Shown piece by piece: positions 48,365-57,468 of a DNA stretch of 64,000 nucleotides. Source of the stretch: Akkermansiaceae bacterium (GTDB taxonomy: Bacteria; Verrucomicrobiota; Verrucomicrobiia; Verrucomicrobiales; Akkermansiaceae); contig JAPKCM010000004.1 in assembly GCA_028822935.1 (NCBI GenBank), forward strand, positions 1-64,000, given 5' to 3'. The notes under the pieces were generated by a model. That model was not told the DNA's origin and did no database searches. It worked only from the letters and a program-made list of their open reading frames with translations. Positions within the stretch are counted from its first letter, which is position 1. Every line of letters begins with the position of its first letter. The position numbers and the translations under genes were made by a program.

Positions 48365-49398
48365 GCACCATCGACGACCTTCTCGCCAAGGACATCCTCC
48401 CAGACTTTCTCATCCGCTACGGCATCCGACAGCGCCTCCAGGAAACTCTCGACCCCTTCGAAAAGCTTGACCCCGAAGGCCGCCAAAAGCTCCTCATGGA
48501 GCACGTCGCCGACCTCAAAACCTCCCCCATTGCCATCGCCACCGATGAAGCCAATGAGCAGCACTACGAGCTCCCCACCGCCTTCTTCCAAAAGTGCCTC
48601 GGCCCCAACATGAAATACAGCTCCGGCTACTGGGACCCCGGCGTCACCGACATCAAAACCTCTGAGGACCGCATGCTCGCCCTCACCTGCGAGCGCGCCG
48701 ACCTCCAAGACGGACACCGCATCCTCGAACTCGGCTGCGGCTGGGGATCCCTCACCCTCTGGATGGGGAAACATTACCCCAACGCAAAAATCACTGCCGT
48801 CTCAAACTCCCGCACCCAGAAGGATTACATCGACGCCCAAGCCAAAGAGCGCGGCCTCACCAACATCGAGATCAAGACCGTCAACATGATCGACTACCAA
48901 GGCGAGGGCGCCGACATCTTCGACCGCGGCGTCTCCGTTGAAATGTTCGAGCACATGAAGAACTACCAGCTCCTGTTAGAGCGCATCTCCACCTGGCTCA
49001 AACCCGGCGGAAAACTCTTCGTCCACATCTTCACCCACCGCGAATACGCCTACCACTACGAAGCCAAAAACGAAGACGACTGGATGGCCCGCTATTTCTT
49101 CACTGGTGGCCAAATGCCTTCCGACGACCTCCTCCTCTACTTTCAGGACCACCTCAAGATCGACGACCACTGGCAAGTCTCCGGCACCCACTACCAAAAA
49201 ACTTCCGAAGCCTGGCTCGCCCTCATGGACCAGCACACCGATGAGCTCAAACCCCTCATCGCCGAAACCTATGGTGCCAACCAAGCCAAAAAATGGTGGG
49301 TCTGGTGGCGCTGCTTCTACCTCGCCTGCGCCGAACTCTGGGGCTTCAAGAACGGCCAGGAATGGATCGTCTCACACTACCGCTTCAAAAAACCATAA
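48361..49398 (+). CDS. CFA-synthase-like SAM methyltransferase resembling coclaurine N-methyltransferases
   Basis: ILELGCGWGSLTLWMGKHYPNAKITAVSNSRTQKDYID, VEMFEHMKNYQLLLERISTWLKPGGKLFVHIFTHREYAYHYEAKNEDDWMARYFFTGGQMPSDDLLLYFQ. Confidence 0.9.
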   Translation: MSTIDDLLAKDILPDFLIRYGIRQRLQETLDPFEKLDPEGRQKLLMEHVADLKTSPIAIATDEANEQHYELPTAFFQKCLGPNMKYSSGYWDPGVTDIKTSEDRMLALTCERADLQDGHRILELGCGWGSLTLWMGKHYPNAKITAVSNSRTQKDYIDAQAKERGLTNIEIKTVNMIDYQGEGADIFDRGVSVEMFEHMKNYQLLLERISTWLKPGGKLFVHIFTHREYAYHYEAKNEDDWMARYFFTGGQMPSDDLLLYFQDHLKIDDHWQVSGTHYQKTSEAWLALMDQHTDELKPLIAETYGANQAKKWWVWWRCFYLACAELWGFKNGQEWIVSHYRFKKP

Positions 49399-49521
49399 CC
49401 CAAAAAGGTGTCGCGGCGCCCCGCCGCTTAGCTTCGCAGGTCCCAAGTCCAAGCTCCCCGACCAAGATTAGCCTCATTCGCAACATTCGCGTTCCAATCT
49501 CCCCAACCAAGAATTCACTCT

Positions 49522-50649
49522 TCAAAACCAAACCCTCTCCACCGTCCACCAAATCCCCACCCCAGCAATCCCCAGCGAGGCAAATTTTCGAAACACCTCA
49601 AACCCCGCCTTCTTAACCGCCCAAAAGGTCAAAAGGAAAGCCCCACCCAAGATTGCCACCTGTCCCAGCTCCACCCCCAAATTGAACCCAATCAGCGGTT
49701 TCAATAAACTCCCCGTCGGCAGCTCCAGCTCCTGCATCACTGACGCGAAACCCATCCCGTGAAGCAAGCCCAGCGCGAACACGAACACCACCCGACGCGG
49801 CTTCAGCTCCTTCACCCATAAATTCTCAAGCCCCACATAGGCGATACTCAGTGCGATCGCTGCCTCAACGAAACGTCCCGGCACCGTGATCGTCCCGAGC
49901 ACGACAAGCGCAAGCGTGATGGAATGAGCAATGGTAAAAGCAACCGTCTGGGAAAGAAGCGACTTCATTTTCGGCACGAGCAGGAAGAGCCCAAGGATGA
50001 AAAGAATGTGATCCAGCCCCTTCGGCAAAATATGCTCAAAGCCCGACTTCACCCAACTCCACAACGACGCCTCCACCACTTCCGGCTCCCCACCGGCAGA
50101 AAAGACAAGTAACTCCTGCGCCCCGCTTCCCGACTCGATCGTCCGAGCCTCCAGCATCACTCCCAGCCTCCTAACTTTTAAAATCAAATCCGCCTCGTCC
50201 GGTTCCTCCCAAATCACCGAAAAACTCCCCACTGGCACCTCCGGAAGCTCCCCCTCCATCCGAATCCGCAGCAGCGCATTGTAATTTGCGTTTAGCTCAA
50301 ACTTCCAAGGTTCCCTCCTCAGATCAGGAAAAGAAAAAGCAACTTCCAGCACCTTATCCTCTAACCTCGGTTCGAAAAAATTCCTAACATCCGCTTCCGC
50401 CATCTTCTTTATCACCTTCCACGCCTCATCATCGAGCGAGTCCATCCACCCCTGCCCCGAACTCCCCGCAATCGTTGGATCATCCTTCGCCAACGGCCCG
50501 GCCTCCGGATAGAACATCCACCCTTCCATCCAAAACGTCGCCTCCCACTTCTTCTCTCCTACCAGTATCTCCCCGCGCACAAAATTTCCGTAATGCCCCC
50601 AGAGTGGAGAGGACAGCACGCTCGCTAGGAAAAAGAGGAAGATCTTCAT
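49522..50649 (-). CDS. HupE/UreJ family protein
   Basis: GFEHILPKGLDHILFILGLFLL, FTIAHSITLAL, LGLLHGMGFASVM, FNLGVELGQ. Confidence 0.9.
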   Translation of the reverse strand: MKIFLFFLASVLSSPLWGHYGNFVRGEILVGEKKWEATFWMEGWMFYPEAGPLAKDDPTIAGSSGQGWMDSLDDEAWKVIKKMAEADVRNFFEPRLEDKVLEVAFSFPDLRREPWKFELNANYNALLRIRMEGELPEVPVGSFSVIWEEPDEADLILKVRRLGVMLEARTIESGSGAQELLVFSAGGEPEVVEASLWSWVKSGFEHILPKGLDHILFILGLFLLVPKMKSLLSQTVAFTIAHSITLALVVLGTITVPGRFVEAAIALSIAYVGLENLWVKELKPRRVVFVFALGLLHGMGFASVMQELELPTGSLLKPLIGFNLGVELGQVAILGGAFLLTFWAVKKAGFEVFRKFASLGIAGVGIWWTVERVWF

Positions 50650-50661
50650 CAGTTCAAAAAA

Positions 50662-51693
50662 TCAAGCACCCTCATTCCGAATTGGACTCACCTGCCAGGT
50701 CTTTTCCTTCTCGTGCCCATCGGGCCGTTCCCAGCACAGCACAAGATGGAGATCATAGGTTCTCGTTAACCATGATTTTTCATTCGAATCCAATCGTTCA
50801 AATTCGAATGCGCTTTCTCCAACCTCATCTTTTTTCAAAGGCACCAAGTCACCCTTCCAGCCCGGATTTTCTTGCTTCCATTTCTTGAACCTCTGCTGGG
50901 ATTTCATGCGCACCAAGCCGATCTTACATTTGCGAAAATCTGGGCGCTCCACGGGTTCGGGCATCCACATCAAACTCAATGTCCCCGGAGCACTCCCATG
51001 TAAACCAAGCTGCATCATCGACCCGCATACCGTCACCCACGCCGGAGGTCGCGAACCAAACAAAGATCGAAACGTCGTCCTCAAGAGGAAGAGTCCCACC
51101 AGAACGAACGGGACCAAGATAAGAGAAATCATCAGAGCCGTCGAATCCCCCGTCATCCACATTTGAATCACCACAATAAGAAACACGGAGATAATGCCAT
51201 TCCAAAAAATCGAGACCAGCAAGAGAATGACTCCTTCATGAATACTCTGAACCCCTGTAAAGGTCAGTTTATTTTCCTCTGAATCATGCGGGCCTCTTAG
51301 CTCTTCCGCAATCCGGGCTGGCGCCTCCGAAATCAGCTCCTCTTTCAACTTCTGGCTCCGACTCCAGACCGCACCACCTAAAAGTGCGTAGCTCACGCCG
51401 ACAATCCCCACCAAAAGAAAAGGGATTGAAAAAGGAACCATGATCCAAACTTGCGACGAAAGCGCTCGAATCATCAGAGACTCTACTTCACTGCTCGTTA
51501 CGATCGCTTCCGCCGCAACCCACTGTTGCGATTCGATAAAATTAGAAACGGGGACTACCCAAGCCGACGCCATCAACAAACCTCCTCCCAAAAAAGCTCC
51601 CGAGAAAAGAAGCGCAAAAACCTGCCCCTTGATCGTCGGTTTCTTAAAAACCAAGCCACGCAAGATCCGCTGAAAGAAGCCTAATTTTTTCAT
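50662..51693 (-). CDS. DUF3592-like membrane protein
   Basis: Several TMs; FIESQQWVAAEAIVTSSEVES as in DUF3592 proteins. Confidence 0.6.
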   Translation of the reverse strand: MKKLGFFQRILRGLVFKKPTIKGQVFALLFSGAFLGGGLLMASAWVVPVSNFIESQQWVAAEAIVTSSEVESLMIRALSSQVWIMVPFSIPFLLVGIVGVSYALLGGAVWSRSQKLKEELISEAPARIAEELRGPHDSEENKLTFTGVQSIHEGVILLLVSIFWNGIISVFLIVVIQMWMTGDSTALMISLILVPFVLVGLFLLRTTFRSLFGSRPPAWVTVCGSMMQLGLHGSAPGTLSLMWMPEPVERPDFRKCKIGLVRMKSQQRFKKWKQENPGWKGDLVPLKKDEVGESAFEFERLDSNEKSWLTRTYDLHLVLCWERPDGHEKEKTWQVSPIRNEGA

Positions 51694-52742
51694 TCCCCCG
51701 ACCCCGTAAGAAGATACGTCGCAAATGAACCCAGCCAATGCTCCCCCGCATAGCTTCCACTAAAAATCTGCTTCAATCCCTTCTCCTCATGCGCCTTCGC
51801 AATCGCGAGAAACTTCTCCTTTTGAGGATTTTTTAGAGCCGACGTCACCCCACGTAAACTCCAAGCCCGATTTAAGTTCAGCCCCGCAAGGTGCACCAAA
51901 TGCCCGTCTTCCAAATCACTCACCGACACCGGCTCAGCCAAGTTTCCCAGATCGAATTTGGGAAAGAACTCCGAGAGCCACTTCCGATAGTCCTCCCTAC
52001 CCATCACCCGGCGCATGAGATCTGCCTCATTGAGGCCCGCCGAAAAGAAGTCCGTCCCGCTCGGTTCATAGCGCACCGGATAGGCCCGATCCTTCGAATA
52101 AAAATGAGCCGCCTTAAGGAGAAGAAGAGTCTCAAATTCTTCCTCTCCAGTCGCCCTCGCCCAATCCAACATCTGCCCCATCGGAAAAGCCGACTCCGGG
52201 TGAAAGCCACAGCGCACCGGCCAATCAAGCTTGGGCAAATAAACCTTCGCATTCGAGACAATCACCTCCTCCAGCGCCCGATACCACTTCGCCCACTTCT
52301 TCCCCTCCTCATCTTCTAAAAGGCGCAACTCCATCCCAAGCCGCAGCGCCCAAGCCCAGCCATACATCCGCTCAAACGACTTATTCGCCTTCAGATAGGC
52401 CGCCTCTTGCTGAAGCTTTTTCTCCGAAAACTTCCCCCGCAGCGCTTCTCTCACTTTTTCCTGCCAATCAGCTTCCGGAAACATCCGCATCAACCGCACC
52501 AGCGTCCAATGACCATGCACCGATGAATGCCAATCAAAGTGCCCATAAAAAACCGGAAACATCTCCTGCGGCGTCTTCAAATCCGCTTCGCTCTTCAGCA
52601 CCACCGAAATCTTACTCGGAAACTCTTTCGCCAACCCCTTCAGCGCCAACTCCACAAACCTCCCCGCCTGCGCCTCCGTCATCCGGTTTTCCCCCTTCAA
52701 TACCATCGTCAAAGCGATCAACAAAATACCAAGCAACTTCAT
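51690..52742 (-). CDS. DUF2891 family protein
   Basis: FPVFYGHFDWHSSVHGHWTLVRLMRMFP, SYAGEHWLGSFATYLLTG. Confidence 0.88.
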   Translation of the reverse strand: MKLLGILLIALTMVLKGENRMTEAQAGRFVELALKGLAKEFPSKISVVLKSEADLKTPQEMFPVFYGHFDWHSSVHGHWTLVRLMRMFPEADWQEKVREALRGKFSEKKLQQEAAYLKANKSFERMYGWAWALRLGMELRLLEDEEGKKWAKWYRALEEVIVSNAKVYLPKLDWPVRCGFHPESAFPMGQMLDWARATGEEEFETLLLLKAAHFYSKDRAYPVRYEPSGTDFFSAGLNEADLMRRVMGREDYRKWLSEFFPKFDLGNLAEPVSVSDLEDGHLVHLAGLNLNRAWSLRGVTSALKNPQKEKFLAIAKAHEEKGLKQIFSGSYAGEHWLGSFATYLLTGSGE

Positions 52743-52798
52743 TGCCCAACACTCAAACAATCCTCCTCATCTGTCCACCACGCATCTCTCACCACAAC

Positions 52799-52850
52799 CA
52801 TCTGTCGCGCCGTCTCGTCCGCCGTAGCCCGAAGGGCGAAGGAGGAAACC
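52799..52850 (+). repeat. REP-like repeat, copy 3
   Basis: tctgtcgcgccgtctcgtccgccgtagcccgaagggcgaaggaggaaacc. Confidence 0.45.
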
Positions 52851-52907
52851 CCCTATCCAAAACCCCCTCCCCAGTAGTCCAAATCTTTCAAAACCCAAGT
52901 CCCTCAC

Positions 52908-52947
52908 TTGAACGTTCAATGTTGAACGTTCGATGCTGAACGTTCAC
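52908..52947 (+). repeat. TTGAACGTTCAATGTTGAACGTTC repeat, copy 3
   Basis: cttgaacgttcaatgttgaacgttcgatgctgaacgttca ends ~10 bp before the ATG at 52957. Confidence 0.65.
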
Positions 52948-52956
52948 CCTCCCCCC

Positions 52957-53856
52957 ATGCCAAGCCCCCTCATCGCCACCATCGAAGCCGGAGGCACCAA
53001 AATGGTCGCCGCCCTCGCCTCTGGGCCCGATGACATCCGCGCCCGGGAACGAATCCCCACCACCATCCCCGAGGAAACGATCCCCGCCCTCATCTCCTTC
53101 CTCAAATCCGCCATCGCCAATCACGGCCAGCCCGACGCCCTCGTCATCGGCACCTTCGGCCCCGCCGACATTACCCCCACCTCTCCCGTATACGGCCACA
53201 TCACCGCCACTCCCAAGCCCACCTGGGAAAACACCAACCTCCTCGGCCCCATCCAAGAAGCTCTCGGCGTCCCATCACTCTTCGACACCGATGTCAACGC
53301 CGCCCTCTTTGGCGAAGCCCGCTGGGGGGCCGCCGCAGGATTAAAAAATACCGGCTACTTCACCATCGGAACCGGCATCGGCGGTGCGGTCATGATCGAT
53401 GGCAAACTCATCCACGGCATGGGCCACACCGAGATGGGCCACATGCGCATTGCCCGACACCCCGATGACTCCTTTAAAGGTCACTGCACTTTTCACCAAG
53501 ATTGCCTCGAAGGCCTCGCCGCCGGCCCCGCCATCGAAGCCCGCTGGGGAAAACCCGCCCAAGAACTCCCCGCCGATCACCCCGCCTGGGAAATCGAAGC
53601 CGACGCCCTCGCCCAAGCCTGCCTCAACCTCCTCACCATCGCCCCGCCCGAGCGAATCATCCTCGGCGGCGGCGTCATGCACCAAAGCCAGCTCTTCCCG
53701 ATGGTCCGAAAACGCCTCAAGGAACTCCTCAATGGCTACCTCGCCCACCCCCCACTTCAAGGCGATCTTACAAACTTCATCGTCCCCCCATCCCTCGGCG
53801 ATAACGCCGGCCTCCTCGGCTGCGTCGCCCTCGGTCACCACCTTCTCACCAGTTGA
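52957..53856 (+). CDS. ROK family sugar kinase (fructokinase-like)
   Basis: ATIEAGGTKMVAALA, FTIGTGIGGAVMIDGKLIHGMGHTEMGHMRIARHPDD, GHCTFHQDCLEGLAAGPAI. Confidence 0.92.
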   Translation: MPSPLIATIEAGGTKMVAALASGPDDIRARERIPTTIPEETIPALISFLKSAIANHGQPDALVIGTFGPADITPTSPVYGHITATPKPTWENTNLLGPIQEALGVPSLFDTDVNAALFGEARWGAAAGLKNTGYFTIGTGIGGAVMIDGKLIHGMGHTEMGHMRIARHPDDSFKGHCTFHQDCLEGLAAGPAIEARWGKPAQELPADHPAWEIEADALAQACLNLLTIAPPERIILGGGVMHQSQLFPMVRKRLKELLNGYLAHPPLQGDLTNFIVPPSLGDNAGLLGCVALGHHLLTS

Positions 53857-53865
53857 AAACTAGGT

Positions 53866-54280
53866 TCATTCTTTTCGTCGGATCCAAATCATTGGGAGTC
53901 CAAATAATAGCAGGAGCGCTGATGACGGCTCGGGGATGAGACGGATAGAGTTCAGCTTAATTTCCGATTATTGCTCCAGAGGAAGGACATAAACTCGGAG
54001 CCAATGCTCATCACTAAAGTCTGGGTTACCGAGAATATCAGAAAAAGAAAACTGCGTATCTGTTCCTGAGATCCTTTTGAGTATCGTAAAACAAGGTAAT
54101 CTCCTCCAAACTCCGTCGATCCAATATCAATCTAAAAGGTTAGAGATTGGGACCTCATTTCCTGCGCTGCTGACCAATCTCATCGAGAATGCCCCGTCAC
54201 TCGCATGGTGCGAAACACACGATCATCGAGGGATCTTGCAAAGGAAGGAATCAGCCGATTACCGCTCCCAATCATAAACG
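53866..54280 (-). pseudogene. PEP-CTERM protein, decayed (internal stops/frameshift)
   Basis: Reverse frame ...GTDTQFSFSDILGNPDFSDEHWLRVYVLPLEQ*SEIKLNSIRLIPEPSSALLLLFGLPMIWIRRKE*: PEP motif, TM, RRK tail, upstream stop. Confidence 0.75.
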
Positions 54281-54512
54281 AACTATGTGAAAAATCGTCA
54301 ATGAGGCCAGCGGAGTCTAGCTCATGTCATCGACATCTGTGATGCAGGTTAACGACCCAATTTCTCTTCGGAGTTTACGTCTTTAAACACTACCCAATGA
54401 AATATTTTCATTCATGATATAATTACATTGCATCCACACTCTTCACGAATGGTAAAGTTGAATCCCAGCAAATCAGCGACCCTCATTTGGCCAACTGCCA
54501 TCGTCATACAAG

Positions 54513-54531
54513 CCTAGGGCAACGCCCTAGG
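54513..54531. repeat. Perfect inverted repeat CCTAGGGC-aac-GCCCTAGG
   Basis: cctagggcaacgccctagg in a gene-free interval. Confidence 0.8.
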
Positions 54532-54655
54532 TAATCTGAGCCACCGTTAATTGGCCAAGCCCAGCATCCCCCTTCCACCCGCTCATCCCACCTCGACCCT
54601 CAAATCTCCCATGTTTAGAGTTTCGCAATCAAGATTTAGCGCTTAAATCACCCAT

Positions 54656-55540
54656 ATGTATCTCACCGGATTCGCCGACGAAGCGGCCAAGGACCTCGTC
54701 ACCCAGATCAAAGCCACCAAAGAAGTCGGCTGGACCCAGATCTCCGCCCGTGGCGTCAACGGCGCCAACATCCACGAACTCCCGCAGGAGGAATTCGAAA
54801 AAGTCGCCGACCAACTCGACGAAGCCGGCATCACCATCCCCGAGTTCGGCTCTCTCATCGGCAACTGGGGTAAAAAGATCGACTCCGACTTCGACGTCAC
54901 CCTCGCCGAAGTTGACCGCGCCATCCCCCGCATGCTCCGCCTTGGCACCCGCCTCATCCGCGTCATGTCCTACGCCCAGGAACCTTGGGGAAATGATCAA
55001 AACGAAAACGAGCGCTTCCGCCGCCTCCGGGAAATCTACTCCCGCTTCGCCGACGCTGGCCTTCAGGCCATCCACGAGAACTGCATGAACTGGGGCGGCT
55101 TCTCCCCCGACCACACCCTGCGCCTCGTCGAAGAAGTTCCCGGCCTCAAACTCGTCTTCGACACCGCCAATCCCATTTTCCAAAAAGACCGCTCGAAAGA
55201 AGAGCCCTTCCCTTGGCAGGACCCGCTCGAGTTTTACGAAAAGGTCAAAGAACACGTCGTCCACGTCCACATCAAGGACTGCATCAATCCACCCGAAGGC
55301 GAAACGGAACCCGCAAAATACACCCTCCCCGGCGAAGGCCAGGCCAAGGTCCGCGAAATCCTCACCGCTTTGAAAAACGACGACTACAATGGCGGACTCG
55401 CGATCGAGCCGCATGTCGCAACCGTCTTCCACGCCGTCGATGGCGCCGAACCCGATTGGAAGCAGTGCTACGACTCCTACATCGAATACGGTCACGCCAC
55501 CAACGCTCTCCTCAAAGAGCTCGACTGGGCAGCAGAGTAA
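54656..55540 (+). CDS. Sugar phosphate isomerase/epimerase (xylose-isomerase-like TIM barrel)
   Basis: MYLTGFADEAAKDLVTQIKATKEVGWTQISARG; VFDTANPIF; HVVHVHIKDCI; LPGEGQAKVREIL. Confidence 0.88.
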   Translation: MYLTGFADEAAKDLVTQIKATKEVGWTQISARGVNGANIHELPQEEFEKVADQLDEAGITIPEFGSLIGNWGKKIDSDFDVTLAEVDRAIPRMLRLGTRLIRVMSYAQEPWGNDQNENERFRRLREIYSRFADAGLQAIHENCMNWGGFSPDHTLRLVEEVPGLKLVFDTANPIFQKDRSKEEPFPWQDPLEFYEKVKEHVVHVHIKDCINPPEGETEPAKYTLPGEGQAKVREILTALKNDDYNGGLAIEPHVATVFHAVDGAEPDWKQCYDSYIEYGHATNALLKELDWAAE

Positions 55541-55565
55541 ATCAGTGGCCCGTTTGTAGTGTAGG

Positions 55566-57239
55566 CTAAGCCCTCAAGAGATTCCAGGCACTCACAAGTG
55601 CCTTGAGTCCCGCCATCTCAATACTAGGATCGACTCCGACACCCCAAAGAATACGGCCGTCATCATGGCGCAATTGCACGTAAGCTGCTGCGTCCGAACT
55701 CGACCCACCACGCACCGCATGGGAGCGGTAATCGGTGAGAACAAAATCCTTCAACTTCGCTTTATCCAATGCAGAAACAAAGCTGTTGATCGGACCATTC
55801 CCGATCCCTTGGACGCTCTTCGACTCCCCGGCGATCAAGATCTCTGCGGTGCACAGCACCTCCCCGCGACCAGCAGCATGATGATTCAAATTGTAGTCGA
55901 GAATCTTCATCTCCGTCGCAACGTTGGCAAATTCTTCCAGGAAAACCTTCCCAACTTCTTCAGCCGAAAGCTCCTCACCTCGCTTATCGGCCAGATCGTA
56001 AACTCGCTTTCCAACTTGCGGATGCATCGTCTTGGGGAGATCGAAGCCGTGCTCTTGATCAAGGATGTAGGCGACGCCTCCCTTTCCACTCTGTGAATTG
56101 ATCCGAACGATCGCCTCGTAGCTCCGTCCAATATCGTGCGGATCGATCGTCAAATAAGGCACACCCCATTTTTCAGACTCTTCCTTCGCCCGACGATCCA
56201 AGCCTTTCTTAATGGCGTCCTGATGACTCCCGGAGAATGCAGTAAAGACAAGCTCTCCCGCATAAGGCTGACGATCCGGAACGATCATGCGTGTGGTGCG
56301 CTCGTAAACTTCTCGCAAACGCGAAAGATCGGAAAAGTCCAACCCGGTCGCAATCCCGTGGCTGTTCATGTTAAGCGCGACAATCACGATATCGAGATTC
56401 CCGGTCCGTTCGCCACTTCCGAAAAGAGTGCCTTCCACCCGATCCGCACCCGCCATGAGACCCAACTCAGTGGCAGCTACTCCGGTGCCCCGGTCATTGT
56501 GCGTGTGCAGGGAAATGATGACCGAGTCCCGCTTTGAAATATTCCGGCACATCCACTCGATCTGATCCGCATGCACATTCGGCGTGGCCCACTCCACCGT
56601 CGCCGGCAGATTCAAAATGAGCTTCTTCTCCGGAGTCGGTTCCCAGACATCAATCACCGCTTCACAGCATTCCAAGGCAAAGTCCAACTCGGTATCGGAA
56701 AAGGACTCGGGCGAATATTGCAGCACAATTTCCGTCTCGGGAATCGTCGGCACCAGTTCCTTCACGACCTCTGCACCGCTCACCGCGATCGCCTTGATGT
56801 CCTCACGCGAAGCATCACCGAAAGTCACGCGGCGCTGTAGCGGGCTCGTCGAATTATAAATATGAACGATCACTCGCTTGGCCCCCTTGATCGCCTCAAA
56901 GGTCCGCTCGATCAAATGCCGCCGCGTCTGCACCAGCACCTGCACTGTGACATCTTCCGGAATGCGATTCTCATCAATGAGGCGACGCATAAAGGCGAAT
57001 TCGGTATCGCTCGCCGAGGGAAAGCCGATCTCGATTTCCTTAAAGCCGACATCCACCAGCATATCGAACATCTCCAGCTTCTCCTCGACTGACATCGGAA
57101 TCGGGAGCGATTGGTTCCCATCACGGAGGTCAACCGAAGCCCAAATGGGAGCGGATTCAATGACACGGTCGGGCCATGTCCGGTCGCGCAAGTCGACAGC
57201 CGGGAATGGACGGTATTTGGAGATGGATTCGGATTTCAT
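55566..57239 (-). CDS. leuA: 2-isopropylmalate synthase
   Basis: DLRDGNQSLPIPMSVEEKLEMFDMLVDVGFKEIEIGFPSAS; SLHTHNDRGTGVAATELGLMAGADRVEGTLFGSGERTGN. Confidence 0.96.
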   Translation of the reverse strand: MKSESISKYRPFPAVDLRDRTWPDRVIESAPIWASVDLRDGNQSLPIPMSVEEKLEMFDMLVDVGFKEIEIGFPSASDTEFAFMRRLIDENRIPEDVTVQVLVQTRRHLIERTFEAIKGAKRVIVHIYNSTSPLQRRVTFGDASREDIKAIAVSGAEVVKELVPTIPETEIVLQYSPESFSDTELDFALECCEAVIDVWEPTPEKKLILNLPATVEWATPNVHADQIEWMCRNISKRDSVIISLHTHNDRGTGVAATELGLMAGADRVEGTLFGSGERTGNLDIVIVALNMNSHGIATGLDFSDLSRLREVYERTTRMIVPDRQPYAGELVFTAFSGSHQDAIKKGLDRRAKEESEKWGVPYLTIDPHDIGRSYEAIVRINSQSGKGGVAYILDQEHGFDLPKTMHPQVGKRVYDLADKRGEELSAEEVGKVFLEEFANVATEMKILDYNLNHHAAGRGEVLCTAEILIAGESKSVQGIGNGPINSFVSALDKAKLKDFVLTDYRSHAVRGGSSSDAAAYVQLRHDDGRILWGVGVDPSIEMAGLKALVSAWNLLRA

Positions 57240-57361
57240 GATCTCAGTGATTGAGGGTCAATGAAGCACGGAAGCTCTCGATAAGTCCTGTTCCTTGGAC
57301 GGTGATTTCTCCGCGACAGTTGGGAGATGGATGGTTGACCAAAGAACGGGGCGACTGCGGA

Positions 57362-57409
57362 CTAGAGTCCGAGTCGCAAACTTAGGAGGAGGGCCAACGT
57401 GATCTTCAC
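57362..57409 (-). promoter_or_regulatory. Candidate leu leader peptide upstream of leuA
   Basis: GTG AAG ATC ACG TTG GCC CTC CTC CTA AGT TTG CGA CTC GGA CTC TAG = (V/M)KITLALLLSLRLGL*, 7 Leu of 15. Confidence 0.6.
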
Positions 57410-57468
57410 GAACAAACTCTCTCGCAGAGGACCCCACTTGTCACTTCCAAAAACAGGGCATCGAAACT

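Noticed and set aside
42071-49398. Carotenoid or polyketide biosynthetic cluster
   Set aside because: The FAD enzyme could suggest a carotenoid desaturase, but no phytoene synthase or KS domain occurs; the desaturase, DUF1365 and CFA-type enzymes fit fatty acid modification better.
54629-55495. 288-aa minus-strand ORF
   Set aside because: Antisense to the sugar isomerase/epimerase gene with recognisable TIM-barrel motifs.
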